Assembly: GCA_024639005.1 (NCBI GenBank)
Contig: JAHEJD010000015.1
Location: 1-48,695 of the forward strand
Direction of reading: 5' to 3'
DNA: 48,695 nucleotides
Origin: Chromatiaceae bacterium
GTDB lineage: Bacteria > Pseudomonadota > Gammaproteobacteria > Chromatiales > Chromatiaceae
Positions 36,085 through 45,814 of this stretch are shown piece by piece. A model generated the notes under the pieces. It ran no database searches. It had not been told where the DNA came from and saw nothing but the letters and a program-made list of their open reading frames with translations. The number at the start of each line of letters is the position of its first letter. The first letter of the stretch is position 1. Made by a program: the position numbers and the translations under genes.

Positions 36085-36678
36085 ATGGGTGAATGGCAAT
36101 GGCGCGGCCGCGGGGCGCGCCTGGTCGTTACCCTGGCCGCGCTGGCCAGCCTGATCCTCGGCTACTACGCCGGTCAATACTGGCAGCGACGGCCGCTATC
36201 GGATCTGAGCGCGATCGTTTACCCCACCGGACAGCGGATCGACGCTATCGATGAGCTGACCGCGCTGGCGGGCGCGGATGAGGCATGGCGACTGTTCTTG
36301 GTCGCCGATACGCGGGCACCTTCATGTGCTGCGCTGTTGCGGCATTTCGCGAAAGTCTTCAACCGTCTCGCGGCATGGCCGGATATCCAGGCGAATCTGC
36401 GGCTGAGCTTGCTCGCCTATGACGAGCCGGACGAGGCCGCCATTGCGGCGTTCACGGCTGGGGTAAGCTGGGCCGAGGTGATAAGTGCGGATCCGCAAAG
36501 GCTCGCGCAGTTGAGCCAGAAGCTGGGTATCGCGCCCAGCGGCACCGACTGGTGCGGCGAGAATCAGCGGACCGGCGCGCTGGTATCGCCTGCGCGCCGG
36601 CGCTGGGCATTGCTGCCGTACGAGCCGGCCCCCGCGATGGCGCGAAATTTACAGCGCATCATCGCCTTTGTAGAGTAG
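36085..36678 (+). CDS. Membrane-anchored hypothetical protein, possible Sco/thioredoxin-like fold
   Basis: A protein of 197 residues starting 6 bp after the aminotransferase stop. One N-terminal membrane helix (VVTLAALASLILGYYAGQYW) precedes a periplasmic domain. The arrangement FLVADTRAPSCAALLRHFAKVFNRL resembles the strand-helix of Sco/thioredoxin-like proteins, but the metal-binding Cys-x3-Cys is reduced to a single Cys and the partner His is unclear. A catalytic role is therefore doubtful. The psd gene follows after 7 bp. Confidence 0.65.
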   Translation: MGEWQWRGRGARLVVTLAALASLILGYYAGQYWQRRPLSDLSAIVYPTGQRIDAIDELTALAGADEAWRLFLVADTRAPSCAALLRHFAKVFNRLAAWPDIQANLRLSLLAYDEPDEAAIAAFTAGVSWAEVISADPQRLAQLSQKLGIAPSGTDWCGENQRTGALVSPARRRWALLPYEPAPAMARNLQRIIAFVE

Positions 36679-36685
36679 ATTTTGT

Positions 36686-37564
36686 ATGTCGGAATCGACG
36701 GAACCAACCCTGCGCGATCGTCTGTCCACCGGCCTTCTGCGCATCCTTCCCCAGCACCTGCTGGCGGCGGCGATGTCCCGGATAGCGCGCTCCGAGATCG
36801 GCTGGCTGAAGAGCCTGCTGATCCACTTCGTCAGCCGCCGTTACCGGGTCGACATAACCGAGGCCGCGCAGCAAGACCCTACTGCCTATCCCAGCTTCAA
36901 CGCCTTCTTCACGCGTGCGTTAGCCCCCACGGCGCGGCCGATCGCTATCGGCAGCCTGGTAGCACCGGCCGACGGCGTGCTGAGTCAGATCGGCGCAATC
37001 CGCGGCGAGTCCCTGCTACAGGCCAAGGGACACGACTTCGAGCTATGTGCACTGCTTGCCGGCGATAAACACAAGACGGCTGCGTTTCGGGATGGGCAGT
37101 TTGCCACCGTCTATCTATCGCCACGAGACTACCATCGTGTGCATATTCCGTATGCCGGGACACTGAAATCCATGGTGTTCGTACCGGGTGATCTGTTCAG
37201 CGTCAGCGCAGCCACTGTCCAGCTGGTGCCGGGCCTGTTCGCGCGCAACGAACGCCTGATCTGCCACTTCGATACCGAACTCGGGCCGATGGCGGTGATC
37301 CTGGTGGGCGCCATCTTCGTCGGCAGCACACAGACCGTATGGCACGGCGAGGTCCGCGGCGCTCGCGCGCAGCCGACCAAATGGAGCTACGCCGGTCGAG
37401 AGGCCAGGCACTTCGCGGCCGGCAACGAAATTGGCCGCTTCAATATGGGATCGACGGTGATCGTACTAATGCCCGCCGGCACGTGCGTCTGGGAGGAGCA
37501 CCTCGGCCCCGGCAGCGCAGTCCAGGTCGGCCAAGCCATCGGCCACCCACGGCGTGCGGGCTGA
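36686..37564 (+). CDS. psd: Phosphatidylserine decarboxylase
   Basis: A proenzyme of 292 residues. The self-cleavage motif is MGST (residues 254-257, Ser256 becoming the pyruvoyl group) in place of the commoner LGST. PADG (Asp96) and YHRVH (His150) complete the protease-like triad. It makes phosphatidylethanolamine at the inner membrane. Cleavage gives the membrane-bound beta chain and a short alpha chain of about 37 residues. Confidence 0.95.
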   Translation: MSESTEPTLRDRLSTGLLRILPQHLLAAAMSRIARSEIGWLKSLLIHFVSRRYRVDITEAAQQDPTAYPSFNAFFTRALAPTARPIAIGSLVAPADGVLSQIGAIRGESLLQAKGHDFELCALLAGDKHKTAAFRDGQFATVYLSPRDYHRVHIPYAGTLKSMVFVPGDLFSVSAATVQLVPGLFARNERLICHFDTELGPMAVILVGAIFVGSTQTVWHGEVRGARAQPTKWSYAGREARHFAAGNEIGRFNMGSTVIVLMPAGTCVWEEHLGPGSAVQVGQAIGHPRRAG

Positions 37565-37606
37565 CCGACCACAAGCCTGATCTGCAGAGCTCACCGGTAA
37601 CCCTGG

Positions 37607-38614
37607 TCAGCAGCGCCGCAGCGAAAAGCTCATGGCGGCATCGAGATCGTCGAGGCCCTGGCGCAGCATCAGCAGGCGATCCAGGCCCACTGCGACGCCG
37701 CAGCAACTCGGCAACCCGGTCTGCATCGCCGCGAGCAACTGACGGTCCACCGTCACCGGCCGCTTGCCGCGCGCCCGCCGCTCGCGGTTTTCCGCCTCGA
37801 ACCGGGCGGCCTGTTCGCCCGCATCGGTCAGCTCATCGAAGCCGTTGGCCAGTTCGACGCCGTCCAGAAACACCTCGAACCGCGCCGCTGTAAGCCGGTC
37901 AGGATTGCGCCGGGCCAATGCGGCCTGACTGGCCGGATAATCTGTGACGAAACACAGCCTGCCCGGACCCAGCGCAGGCTGGATCAAGTGGCTCATCAGC
38001 AGGTCCAGCCAACCATCTCGGTCGAGCTTCAGACCTTCGGCACCGCTCAGGTGATGCTGCACCGCCACTTGGCGTAGCGACTCCGCATCAACCGCAAATA
38101 CATCGATCCCGAAACGCGCGGCGAACAGCCCCGCGTAAGACTGCGTCTCGATCTCAAGCCCGCGTCGGTACAGGGCACAGCGGACCACCGCGGCCACCTC
38201 GGTCATCATTCCGGCGACCGTGTAACCGGGCCGATACCACTCGAGTATGGAGAACTCGGGGTTGTGCAGGCGTCCCGCCTCACCGTCACGAAACGCCTTG
38301 CAGATCTGGTAGATCGGCCCACTTCCGTTCGCCAGCAGACGCTTCATCGCGAACTCGGGCGAGGTCTGGAGGTAGAGATCGACCCCCTGCGGGTACAGCG
38401 GGCCGGTGTAGCGCGCAATCAGCGGGTCGATCGCTGGATCGGTCCCGGCCGCACGGCAAGCGAGCGGGGTCTCGACCTCGAGGACCCCGACGGCGGAAAA
38501 GTAATCCCGGATGTCCGCCAACATGGCCGCCCGGGCACGCAGGACGTCTCCCTCCGCCCCGGGACGCCAGACAGCCGGCGGCAAATCGTCAGTCGTCCTT
38601 GACCCGGCTGACAT
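37607..38614 (-). CDS. epmA: Elongation factor P--(R)-beta-lysine ligase
   Basis: A protein of 335 residues resembling the catalytic core of class II lysyl-tRNA synthetase without the anticodon domain. Motif 2 region is [27 protein letters not shown], and motif 3 is [26 protein letters not shown] is the amino-acid site. It attaches beta-lysine to EF-P. Its start overlaps the end of efp by 26 bp, so the two are translationally coupled, and epmB lies just beyond efp on the other strand. Confidence 0.96.
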   Translation of the reverse strand: MSAGSRTTDDLPPAVWRPGAEGDVLRARAAMLADIRDYFSAVGVLEVETPLACRAAGTDPAIDPLIARYTGPLYPQGVDLYLQTSPEFAMKRLLANGSGPIYQICKAFRDGEAGRLHNPEFSILEWYRPGYTVAGMMTEVAAVVRCALYRRGLEIETQSYAGLFAARFGIDVFAVDAESLRQVAVQHHLSGAEGLKLDRDGWLDLLMSHLIQPALGPGRLCFVTDYPASQAALARRNPDRLTAARFEVFLDGVELANGFDELTDAGEQAARFEAENRERRARGKRPVTVDRQLLAAMQTGLPSCCGVAVGLDRLLMLRQGLDDLDAAMSFSLRRC

Positions 38615-39161
38615 AGGCGCCGGTGCGGGTGTCGACCTTTATCTTCTCGCCGGTCTGGATGAACAGCGGGACACGCACCACCGCCCCCGTTTCCAGCGTG
38701 GCCGGCTTTCCACCGCCACCGGAGGTGTCGCCTTTCAGCCCCGGATCGGTCTCCGTGATCTCCAGGGTGACGAAGTTTGGGGCCTCGACCACGATCGGGG
38801 CGCCGTTCCAGAGGGTCACCAGGCAGCTATCCTGGTCCTTGATCCACTTCGCCGCCTCGCCCATCGCGGTCTCATCCGCCTGGTATTGTTCGAAACTCTC
38901 GTTGTCCATGAAGTGCCAGAACTCACCATCGCTGTAGAGATACTGCAGATCGCGGTCGATCACATCTGCGGCTTCGACGGTCTCACCGGAGCGAAAGGTC
39001 TTCTCCAGGACGCGGCCGGTCTTCAAATTGCGTATCCTGACCCGATTAAAGGCCTGGCCTTTGCCCGGCTTCACAAATTCGTTTTCAATGATGGTGCAGG
39101 GATCGCCGTCGAGCAGCAGCTTGAGGCCGCCCCTGAACTCGCTAGTGCTGTAAGTCGCCAT
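38589..39161 (-). CDS. efp: Translation elongation factor P
   Basis: A protein of 190 residues in three OB-like domains. The modification loop is KPGKGQAF with Lys34 as the target of EpmA. It relieves ribosome stalling at polyproline runs, which is notable given the very Pro-rich secreted proteins at the right end of the window. It is co-transcribed with epmA and divergent from epmB (38 bp between starts). Confidence 0.97.
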   Translation of the reverse strand: MATYSTSEFRGGLKLLLDGDPCTIIENEFVKPGKGQAFNRVRIRNLKTGRVLEKTFRSGETVEAADVIDRDLQYLYSDGEFWHFMDNESFEQYQADETAMGEAAKWIKDQDSCLVTLWNGAPIVVEAPNFVTLEITETDPGLKGDTSGGGGKPATLETGAVVRVPLFIQTGEKIKVDTRTGAYVSRVKDD

Positions 39162-39199
39162 TCATTCCTCGTTGAAACCCAGACCAACCAAAGCCAGCG

Positions 39200-40216
39200 A
39201 TGATAACCCTTTCCCCGCCAACCTTGGAAATTCACCCGTGGCAGCGAGAGCTCGCTGCGGCGATCACCGATGTGAACGAGTTGTTGAGTCTGCTCGAGCT
39301 GGAGGAAGGCGACGTGGTGGGTGGCGTATCACCGGCCGCGGCCCGCGAATTCCGCCTGCGGGTGCCGCGTTACTTCGCCGGCCTAATGCGCCCTGGAGAT
39401 CCGGACGATCCGCTGCTCGCTCAGGTGCTGCCGAGGGCCGCCGAGGACCACGTGGTCGAGGGATATGTAGAGGACCCGGTGGCTGATCTGGCCGCCGCAT
39501 GCGCGTATGGCATCCTGCAGAAGTACCGGGGTCGGGCGCTGATGATCACCACCGGGGCCTGTGCCGTTCACTGCCGGTATTGTTTTCGTCGCCATTTTCC
39601 CTATGCCGAGCAGTCGGTGCTGCCGCACTGGCAGGCCGCACTGCAGGCCCTGCATAAGCTGCCGGACATCACCGAGCTGATCCTCAGCGGCGGTGACCCG
39701 CTGAGCCTCGCCGATGGCCGGCTGTCGCGCCTGGTCACAGCGGCGGAGGAGATCCCCCATCTGCGTCGACTGCGAATTCACACCCGGCTCCCAGTGGTGC
39801 TACCGGCCAGGATTACGCACAAGCTCGCGGACCTGCTGTCACACAGCCGACTGCAGACCGTCGTGGTGATCCACGCCAATCACCCCAACGAAATCACCGC
39901 GTCGCTTGGCCAGGCGCTCGGCGAATTGCGCAGTCGTGGGACATCACTGTTGAACCAGGCCGTGCTGCTCAAGTCTGTCAACGATGATGCCGATACCCTC
40001 GCAGAGCTGAGTGAGTCGCTGTTTGGGATCGGCGTTTTGCCCTATTACCTGCATCTGCTCGATCCCGTGGCCGGTGCCGCACATTTCGATGTGCCAGTCG
40101 ACCGGCCCCAGAGACTGCTCGAACAACTGCGGTCGCGGCTTCCTGGTTACCTGGTGCCGCAGCTGGTGCGAGAGCTTGCGGGACAGCCGTTTAAGGTCCC
40201 GATCTCGCCGCTGTGA
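39200..40216 (+). CDS. epmB: EF-P beta-lysylation protein, lysine 2,3-aminomutase type
   Basis: A radical SAM protein of 338 residues with the cluster motif CAVHCRYC (Cys121, 125, 128). ELILSGGDPLSL and the HTRLPVVLP stretch are shared with lysine 2,3-aminomutases; the N-terminus (WQRELAAAITDVNELLSLLEL) is of EpmB type. It turns (S)-alpha-lysine into (R)-beta-lysine for EpmA. It is divergent from efp-epmA, completing the pathway. Confidence 0.96.
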   Translation: MITLSPPTLEIHPWQRELAAAITDVNELLSLLELEEGDVVGGVSPAAAREFRLRVPRYFAGLMRPGDPDDPLLAQVLPRAAEDHVVEGYVEDPVADLAAACAYGILQKYRGRALMITTGACAVHCRYCFRRHFPYAEQSVLPHWQAALQALHKLPDITELILSGGDPLSLADGRLSRLVTAAEEIPHLRRLRIHTRLPVVLPARITHKLADLLSHSRLQTVVVIHANHPNEITASLGQALGELRSRGTSLLNQAVLLKSVNDDADTLAELSESLFGIGVLPYYLHLLDPVAGAAHFDVPVDRPQRLLEQLRSRLPGYLVPQLVRELAGQPFKVPISPL

Positions 40217-40272
40217 CGAAGTTCGCGCGCGGCACTGCCCTTATCGGCGTGCGCTGGCTAGAATTCCGGGAC

Positions 40273-40297
40273 AGCCAGGGGCTTTGTCCTGGCTTTG
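40273..40297 (+). terminator. Candidate terminator after epmB
   Basis: agccagg (40273-40279) pairs with cctggct (40288-40294) around an 8-nt loop and is followed by a short T stretch. It lies 57 bp beyond the epmB stop. Confidence 0.4.
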
Positions 40298-40325
40298 ACT
40301 CGCTCTGTCGGATAGCGCCGGGGCG

Positions 40326-42287
40326 ATGCCACGGAGGGCACTGTGGGACCGGCAACAACCTGAACTGGCGGCTAACTTGACCGAATCAGACAACAATTCG
40401 AACGAAAAGCGGGTCAACAAGCCGGGCGCGGGTGGCCAGCGCCCCTACCTGGGGCTGCAGATCCCAACGCAATCCGCGCCCAAGGCTGACAATATCCTGC
40501 TCGACCTCAAAGAGACCGAAGGCTGGTTCGATAGCCTGCCGATGGCCAATGTCGGCGAGACCGCGCGCCAGGTCTTCAGCACGCTGGTCGAGTTCAACCG
40601 CATCGAGATCCCGGATCTGCTGCGCGCCAAAACGGTGGAAAAGTTCAGACCACCGGTGGCATATATCACCACGAATCTGCAGAAATACTACGTCGATGTC
40701 GGTCTGCCACTATCGGCGAAAGGGTGGAAGACGGCGTCGCTGGCACGCGAGCTGCAAAAGGAGCTGGCGATTTCCTACAAGATCATCGTCGAACGGATGA
40801 TGTCCGGCGATAGTGCCGACTTCGACCGGCGTTTGCTGGTGATTGCCTTGCATCGGGCGTTGCATTACCTCGGCCAGACGCTGCTACAGAACGCTCTGGT
40901 GTACAGCGCCTGGCCCGAGGGCATCTGGCGCGAGATCAACTTCTTGTATTCCTATGCCTCGCAGAACGGCATTCACCTGATTCCCGTGCGACCGGATGAT
41001 GGAAAGTCGGGCGTCAGCACGACGATCGAGGATATCTTCAAATCACTGATGCTTTTCGCCAGCGCGACACCGCATCGTCTGCGCCAGAGCCATGCCCGCC
41101 TGCTGTTCAGCCACCTTCAGGATTGGTCGCAGTTCACGACCATCCTGACACAAGACGATGGCGGCACCAGTCTCGGTCGCTTCAACGTCGACCTGTGGAC
41201 CGATTCGGCGCCGATGCACAACTCTCTGCGTACTCCGCTTCCCGGCAAGCGTATGGCCGTTCTCGACGTGCGCGAGCTGCTCAAGAGGTTACGCAGCGAC
41301 TTCGAGGAGGCGCCCTGGGACAGCCGAGGGAGCCTGCAATCGGGAAGCCCTGTACTGACCCGCCCGCTGCTGCGGCTGCTGATCCTCGCCTGGAGTCGTC
41401 CACCAGACCGACGCTTCGTGCGCACCAGACTCAACTTCGACCTGCAGGTGGTCGCCGGGCTGCACGCCATCCATGGCAACCTTCAGGCCGACGATCAGGC
41501 GCCCTATTCAACGACGCGCACGGCGCTGTTCAGGCTCGAAGAATCCGACCCGCCAAGCGGTACTCCTCGACGAAAGGTCACCTGGTCATCCGGCAGTCTG
41601 GAGAATGTCTCGCTGACACCGCTCGATAACGAGTTCGTCAATGACTCGATGTTCAACGATAGCCACTTGACAAACGACAGCGGTAAGAACGCCGGATCTT
41701 CGCTGAAAGACTTTGGAGAGGAAGTCACACCGCCCTCCAAGGAGGAAGAGGCGGTTCGCCATGCCGTGAAGACGATCAACGAGAGCGCCGGTGGCTATTG
41801 TATTCGGTGGCAGGGCGATGACCTCCCGCGCATCAAGATCGGCGAACTTATCGGTGTGGAATCACCGACCGATCGGCGACGGTATGGACTCGGTGTGATC
41901 CGCTGGATGACCCAACAACCTGATCGCATACTCGATCTGGGTCTGGAAGTCGTTTCGACACGCTGCGAAGCGGCAGAGGTGCGCGAGCCAGGTAAGCAGT
42001 CACTGCGTAATCGCATACCTGCCTACAAGTGTCTGGTCATCAACGACACGGATCCTTCATCCAATGCGACCGCCAGTCTGGTCATGAATGCCTTGAACCT
42101 GACAATTGGGATCGACCTAGTGCTCTCGATCGGCGGCACCGAGCGCCTGATTCGTCTGACCAAGGTGGTCGAATTCAGCAGCGCTTTCGCGCGCTACCTT
42201 TTCGAGTTCGTGAAATCGGAGGCGGAGACGCCGGCCGACGGCAGCCGCCCCGAAGACGAATTCAGTGATCTCTGGAACAGCCTCTAG
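40326..42287 (+). CDS. Large cytoplasmic protein, FimW-like candidate c-di-GMP receptor
   Basis: A protein of 653 residues from the ATG at 40326; a TTG at 40377 (LTESDNNSNEK) is an alternative start. It has a helical N-terminal two thirds (for example GIWREINFLYSYASQNG), a polar low-complexity linker (about residues 420-480) and a C-terminal beta-rich domain beginning RWQGDDLPRIKIGELIGVES, then RRRYGLGVIRWM. That last part resembles an atypical PilZ-like barrel. Position directly before a FimX-like gene, 71 bp away, mirrors what I recall of the FimW-FimX pair in Pseudomonas. Assignment as a c-di-GMP receptor for type IV pilus control is inference. Confidence 0.6.
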   Translation: MPRRALWDRQQPELAANLTESDNNSNEKRVNKPGAGGQRPYLGLQIPTQSAPKADNILLDLKETEGWFDSLPMANVGETARQVFSTLVEFNRIEIPDLLRAKTVEKFRPPVAYITTNLQKYYVDVGLPLSAKGWKTASLARELQKELAISYKIIVERMMSGDSADFDRRLLVIALHRALHYLGQTLLQNALVYSAWPEGIWREINFLYSYASQNGIHLIPVRPDDGKSGVSTTIEDIFKSLMLFASATPHRLRQSHARLLFSHLQDWSQFTTILTQDDGGTSLGRFNVDLWTDSAPMHNSLRTPLPGKRMAVLDVRELLKRLRSDFEEAPWDSRGSLQSGSPVLTRPLLRLLILAWSRPPDRRFVRTRLNFDLQVVAGLHAIHGNLQADDQAPYSTTRTALFRLEESDPPSGTPRRKVTWSSGSLENVSLTPLDNEFVNDSMFNDSHLTNDSGKNAGSSLKDFGEEVTPPSKEEEAVRHAVKTINESAGGYCIRWQGDDLPRIKIGELIGVESPTDRRRYGLGVIRWMTQQPDRILDLGLEVVSTRCEAAEVREPGKQSLRNRIPAYKCLVINDTDPSSNATASLVMNALNLTIGIDLVLSIGGTERLIRLTKVVEFSSAFARYLFEFVKSEAETPADGSRPEDEFSDLWNSL

Positions 42288-42358
42288 GATGCTGCGCCAG
42301 GGTCTCCGATTGATGCTCTCACCGATCTGTCGGTGCCTTGGTAGGGAGATACTCTTTT

Positions 42359-44467
42359 ATGGCCGCTAACGCTCAACTCGTGTTCCAGAATCCCGACACC
42401 ATCGACAATCCGGTCGAGATGATCGTGGTCGGCTGCTCGCTGGGCATTGCTGACGGCTTCGCAACCGCACTGCGCAACCAGGGCCAGGCCGCGCATCTCA
42501 ATACAGCCGAGAGCCTAGAAGATCTCGAAGAGCTATTGGCTGGAATGCGTTGCCGGCTGGCGGTCATAAACGCCGATGCAGGTGGGATTCCGACAGAACA
42601 GGCGATCGGGCGCATTCGCGCCGCCAATACCGCCGCGAGCATCCTGCTGATCAGCGCAAGACCGAAGCGGCAGCGTCAGCTGGCGATCGAACAAGGTCTG
42701 CAGGATCTCATCGATATCGAAGACACGGAGCATCTGGCGTTGGCGCTGCGACGCGAACACCGCACACAGATGCTGCGCAGCGAAACCCGCCGACTGAGAA
42801 GGCAACTCGAAGAGGCGGAAGAACGCAGTAATCTGCTCGTTCAAAGCTCCCGTGATGCCATTGCCTACATTCATGAAGGAATGTATCTGAACACCAACCA
42901 GGCATACCTCGACATGTTCGGGTACGAGTCACCCGACGAGCTGGATAGCCTGCCAATTATGGACATGATCGACGCCGAGTCGCGCGGCAGCTTCAAAGCG
43001 GCGCTGCGAAAGATCAGTGAAGACGGTAAATACGCGGAAGAGTTTCGCTGCGTGGCCAGCGACGACCAGCGCTTCAATGCACGCATGGAGTTCTCCCCGG
43101 CGAGTATCGACGGCGAACGCTGTACTCAGGTCATGATCCGCGACCAGAGCCAGAATCTGGCGCTGCAAAAGCGTATCGAGGAACTCACCAGCAAAGATTC
43201 GCAGACCGGGTTCTTTAATCGGCAGGCCTTCATGGAGAGACTTGAGGCGCTGGTTGGCAGCTCGGCGCCCTCAGAAAAGGGCTATGCGCTGGTACAGATC
43301 TCCATCGCCAATTTTCCCGATATGCGGGAGGCCTGCGGCTTCGGCTGCGCCGAGCAGATGCTGACCGAGGTCGCCAGCGTTCTCGCGTCAACCGTCACGC
43401 GGGCGCACACCATCGCGCGCTTCGGCGATCACGATTTCATCATCCTTTGCGATGATGAAGAGCCGGCCCTGGAAGTCGCGGAGCGGTGTCTGCACAACCT
43501 GCGCGGACATGCGTTCGAGAGTATCAGCGACTCGCCGGTGAAGCCGATCTATTCGATCGGCGTGACGCGTACGGATAAGGGCGTTGAGATCAGCGCCCAC
43601 GAATTGATCAACCGCTCCTGTCGCGCTACCGGCATTGCGCGCTCCGAGGGCGACAACCGCGTCGTCTTCTATAGCGAGCAGATACCCAGTGATACCACGC
43701 ACCTTGCCGAGGCCGACGCAGCGGTTGTCGCGGAGATCGACAACGCCCTCGCCAACGACGGCTTTCGCCTCAAATATCAACCTATCGTCAGCCTCCAGGG
43801 CGATACGCGGGAGAACTACTCGGTTTACCTTCGCCTATTGGATGAGAAAGGCAACGAGATCGTGCCGGAGGTATTCCTCTCGCCGGCCAGGGATGCCAAT
43901 CGACTGGCGGAGATCGACCGCTGGGTCGTGCGTAACGCCATCCGCGAACTCGCCAGTCAACGCCGCGATGGAAAGAAGATCGTCTTCCATATCATCATCT
44001 CGCGCAGCGCCATTGAAGACGACTCTATGTTGTTGTGGATCTGTGACTGCCTGCGTGAATTCCGCGCCAAGGGCTCCTGGCTGGTCTTCCAGTTCCGCGA
44101 AAACGACCTGCGCCAGGCATTGCAGCCGGCAAAAGAGCTGATCGAGGGTCTGCGGAAAATCAACTGCCGAATCGCGGTCAGTAATTATAGCGGTGACGAT
44201 AACAGCGATAGCCTGTTACAGCATCTCGAGGTCGAGATCATCAAGCTCTCACCCGAATTCATGCGCGACCTCTCTACCAACGCCGGTCAACAGGAGCGAA
44301 TGAACGCAGTGAGCCGAAAGCTGCAGGAGGCCGGCTACAAAACCATCGCCAGCAATGTCGAGGATGCCGGGAGTCTGGCCATCCTGTGGAACATCGCGGT
44401 CAATTACATACAGGGCTATTTCCTGCAGGAACCGTCCAGCACCATCACCTTCGACGACGACACCTGA
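42359..44467 (+). CDS. FimX-like protein: REC-like, PAS, degenerate GGDEF and EAL domains
   Basis: A protein of 702 residues; the ATG at 42359 has GGGAG at good distance, whereas the frame's earlier TTG does not. Order of domains: receiver-like without phospho-Asp (about 20-130), coiled coil (135-160), PAS (160-265), GGDEF (275-440), EAL (455-695). The GGDEF signature is FGDHD (355-359), so cyclase activity is not expected. The EAL signature is SVY in NYSVYLR (487-491), lacking the catalytic Glu, so hydrolysis is not expected either. QPIVSL and NYIQGYFLQEP retain the fold. This pattern matches FimX, a c-di-GMP-binding effector of type IV pili. Confidence 0.85.
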   Translation: MAANAQLVFQNPDTIDNPVEMIVVGCSLGIADGFATALRNQGQAAHLNTAESLEDLEELLAGMRCRLAVINADAGGIPTEQAIGRIRAANTAASILLISARPKRQRQLAIEQGLQDLIDIEDTEHLALALRREHRTQMLRSETRRLRRQLEEAEERSNLLVQSSRDAIAYIHEGMYLNTNQAYLDMFGYESPDELDSLPIMDMIDAESRGSFKAALRKISEDGKYAEEFRCVASDDQRFNARMEFSPASIDGERCTQVMIRDQSQNLALQKRIEELTSKDSQTGFFNRQAFMERLEALVGSSAPSEKGYALVQISIANFPDMREACGFGCAEQMLTEVASVLASTVTRAHTIARFGDHDFIILCDDEEPALEVAERCLHNLRGHAFESISDSPVKPIYSIGVTRTDKGVEISAHELINRSCRATGIARSEGDNRVVFYSEQIPSDTTHLAEADAAVVAEIDNALANDGFRLKYQPIVSLQGDTRENYSVYLRLLDEKGNEIVPEVFLSPARDANRLAEIDRWVVRNAIRELASQRRDGKKIVFHIIISRSAIEDDSMLLWICDCLREFRAKGSWLVFQFRENDLRQALQPAKELIEGLRKINCRIAVSNYSGDDNSDSLLQHLEVEIIKLSPEFMRDLSTNAGQQERMNAVSRKLQEAGYKTIASNVEDAGSLAILWNIAVNYIQGYFLQEPSSTITFDDDT

Positions 44468-44514
44468 CCGCGTCCGCTTCGCGGGGTCCTCCAAGGGTCG
44501 ACCGACTGCCCGGC

Positions 44515-45078
44515 TTACCAGGGGATGAAGGCATTCATCACAGACATCGGCCGGCCGACGCCATAACTCAGACGCCCCATATCCGCCTGCATATTTTGCG
44601 TTGCCCTGCCCATGGTGTGCGTGGCATAAGTCATCGACTGGATCGCGCCGTCCATGGAATCCAGATTGGCCAACATCGGTTCCAGCGTGGTCATCTTGCC
44701 GTCGATGGAATCCATCGCGACCGTCATGGCCCGCACATTCGCGGTCAGATAACCCATATTCTCCGACACGCTCTGCATATTGGCCGACAGCGTCGTCATA
44801 TTGGTATCCACACTGATCGCCAGATAGTGCACATCGCGCGTCAGGTTGTAGATAAGGTAAAAACCGTAGGCCGCCAGAATGATGAACGCAAACAACGACG
44901 GGTAGACGATGAGCTCCCAACGCCGCGCGCTGGATTCGAAGACTTCCGAGAGCCTCGCATAGCCCGCATTGGCATCGGCCACCTCCGCAGTGGCTTCTTT
45001 GGCGTCGCTCACGGTGATCTCCGACCGGTCTATTTTTGAGTTTGCTAATGTTAGCATAAAATGAAATAGCGAGACCAT
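44515..45078 (-). CDS. Membrane-anchored protein with Met-rich heptad coiled coil
   Basis: A protein of 187 residues from 45078, or 180 from the ATG at 45057; a GGAGGAG lies about 17 bp before the first. A polar N-terminus (about 55 residues) precedes one or two membrane segments (LIVYPSLFAFIILAAYGFYLIY), then about 80 residues in strict 7-residue periods, starting MTTLSAN, MQSVSEN, MGYLTAN, with Met or another hydrophobic residue recurring at the same positions for some eleven repeats. This predicts a long coiled coil. It is the last gene of the ParA-led operon and convergent with the FimX-like gene. I do not recognise the family. Confidence 0.75.
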   Translation of the reverse strand: MVSLFHFMLTLANSKIDRSEITVSDAKEATAEVADANAGYARLSEVFESSARRWELIVYPSLFAFIILAAYGFYLIYNLTRDVHYLAISVDTNMTTLSANMQSVSENMGYLTANVRAMTVAMDSIDGKMTTLEPMLANLDSMDGAIQSMTYATHTMGRATQNMQADMGRLSYGVGRPMSVMNAFIPW

Positions 45079-45148
45079 CGAAAAGGGCTAACGAGCTCCT
45101 CCGCCGCGGTGCCGCGATGGCACCTGCCAACCACTCAGACCCACCCGC

Positions 45149-45805
45149 TCAGCGGAGCAGATCTGCGACTCTGTCGTCGTTCTCTTTGCGTAAGATATCA
45201 ATCACTTGCTGAAGCCTATCGGCGTCACCGGCGGCCTTTAATCGGAGCCCTGCGGCATAGTAGGCATCCAAGGCCTCGGCAGGCCTACCCATGGCTGTAT
45301 AGAGATTGCCCAATTCACCAAACGCATCCGCATCTGCCGGATACTCGCCGATCAGCGCCATGTAGGCGATCTCGGCCGACTCGAAATCATCGGTCCAGAA
45401 CGCGCGCCGTGCCTGCTGCAGGTAATCCTGGCGCGACAGCGGGGAAGGTAGCGCAGCGTCGGTCCGGTTGATTGGCCGGAAACCTTCTGCTGGCCCTTCG
45501 CCGGCACCTCGGGGCCGGGCATACACGGGGAGGCTGCCTCCGATGAGTTTGGGCTGTTGGGGCCCAGCTTGCGCCACGCCGTCACTGCGCCGGGCGTCCG
45601 CGGTGCCCGTGGAGTTCTGCTTCCGTGGCAATGGCGTGCGGTCGGCTTGGGCCGGCCGCTGGCCCTCGGCAACGAACAGGTCGTCCCATCGCATGTCGAC
45701 GACCCCAAACACGAACAGGCCGGCGATCGCAAATCCAAGCAGGCTGAGCGCGACCAGGTGCCTGACCAGCCAGGCCAGAAACATCACGAGGGGATTGCCG
45801 AGCAT
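45149..45805 (-). CDS. Membrane-anchored TPR protein
   Basis: A protein of 218 residues beginning 9 bp after the ParA stop. An N-terminal membrane helix (LVALSLLGFAIAGLFVFGVV) is followed by a disordered Pro/Gln/Arg-rich linker (about 45-115) and a C-terminal TPR pair: DYLQQARRAFWTDDFESAE and DAFGELGNLYTAMGRPAEAL. It is probably an inner-membrane scaffold. Operon position suggests it is the interaction partner or cargo adaptor of the ParA ATPase. Confidence 0.75.
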   Translation of the reverse strand: MLGNPLVMFLAWLVRHLVALSLLGFAIAGLFVFGVVDMRWDDLFVAEGQRPAQADRTPLPRKQNSTGTADARRSDGVAQAGPQQPKLIGGSLPVYARPRGAGEGPAEGFRPINRTDAALPSPLSRQDYLQQARRAFWTDDFESAEIAYMALIGEYPADADAFGELGNLYTAMGRPAEALDAYYAAGLRLKAAGDADRLQQVIDILRKENDDRVADLLR

Positions 45806-45814
45806 GTCCGGAGT

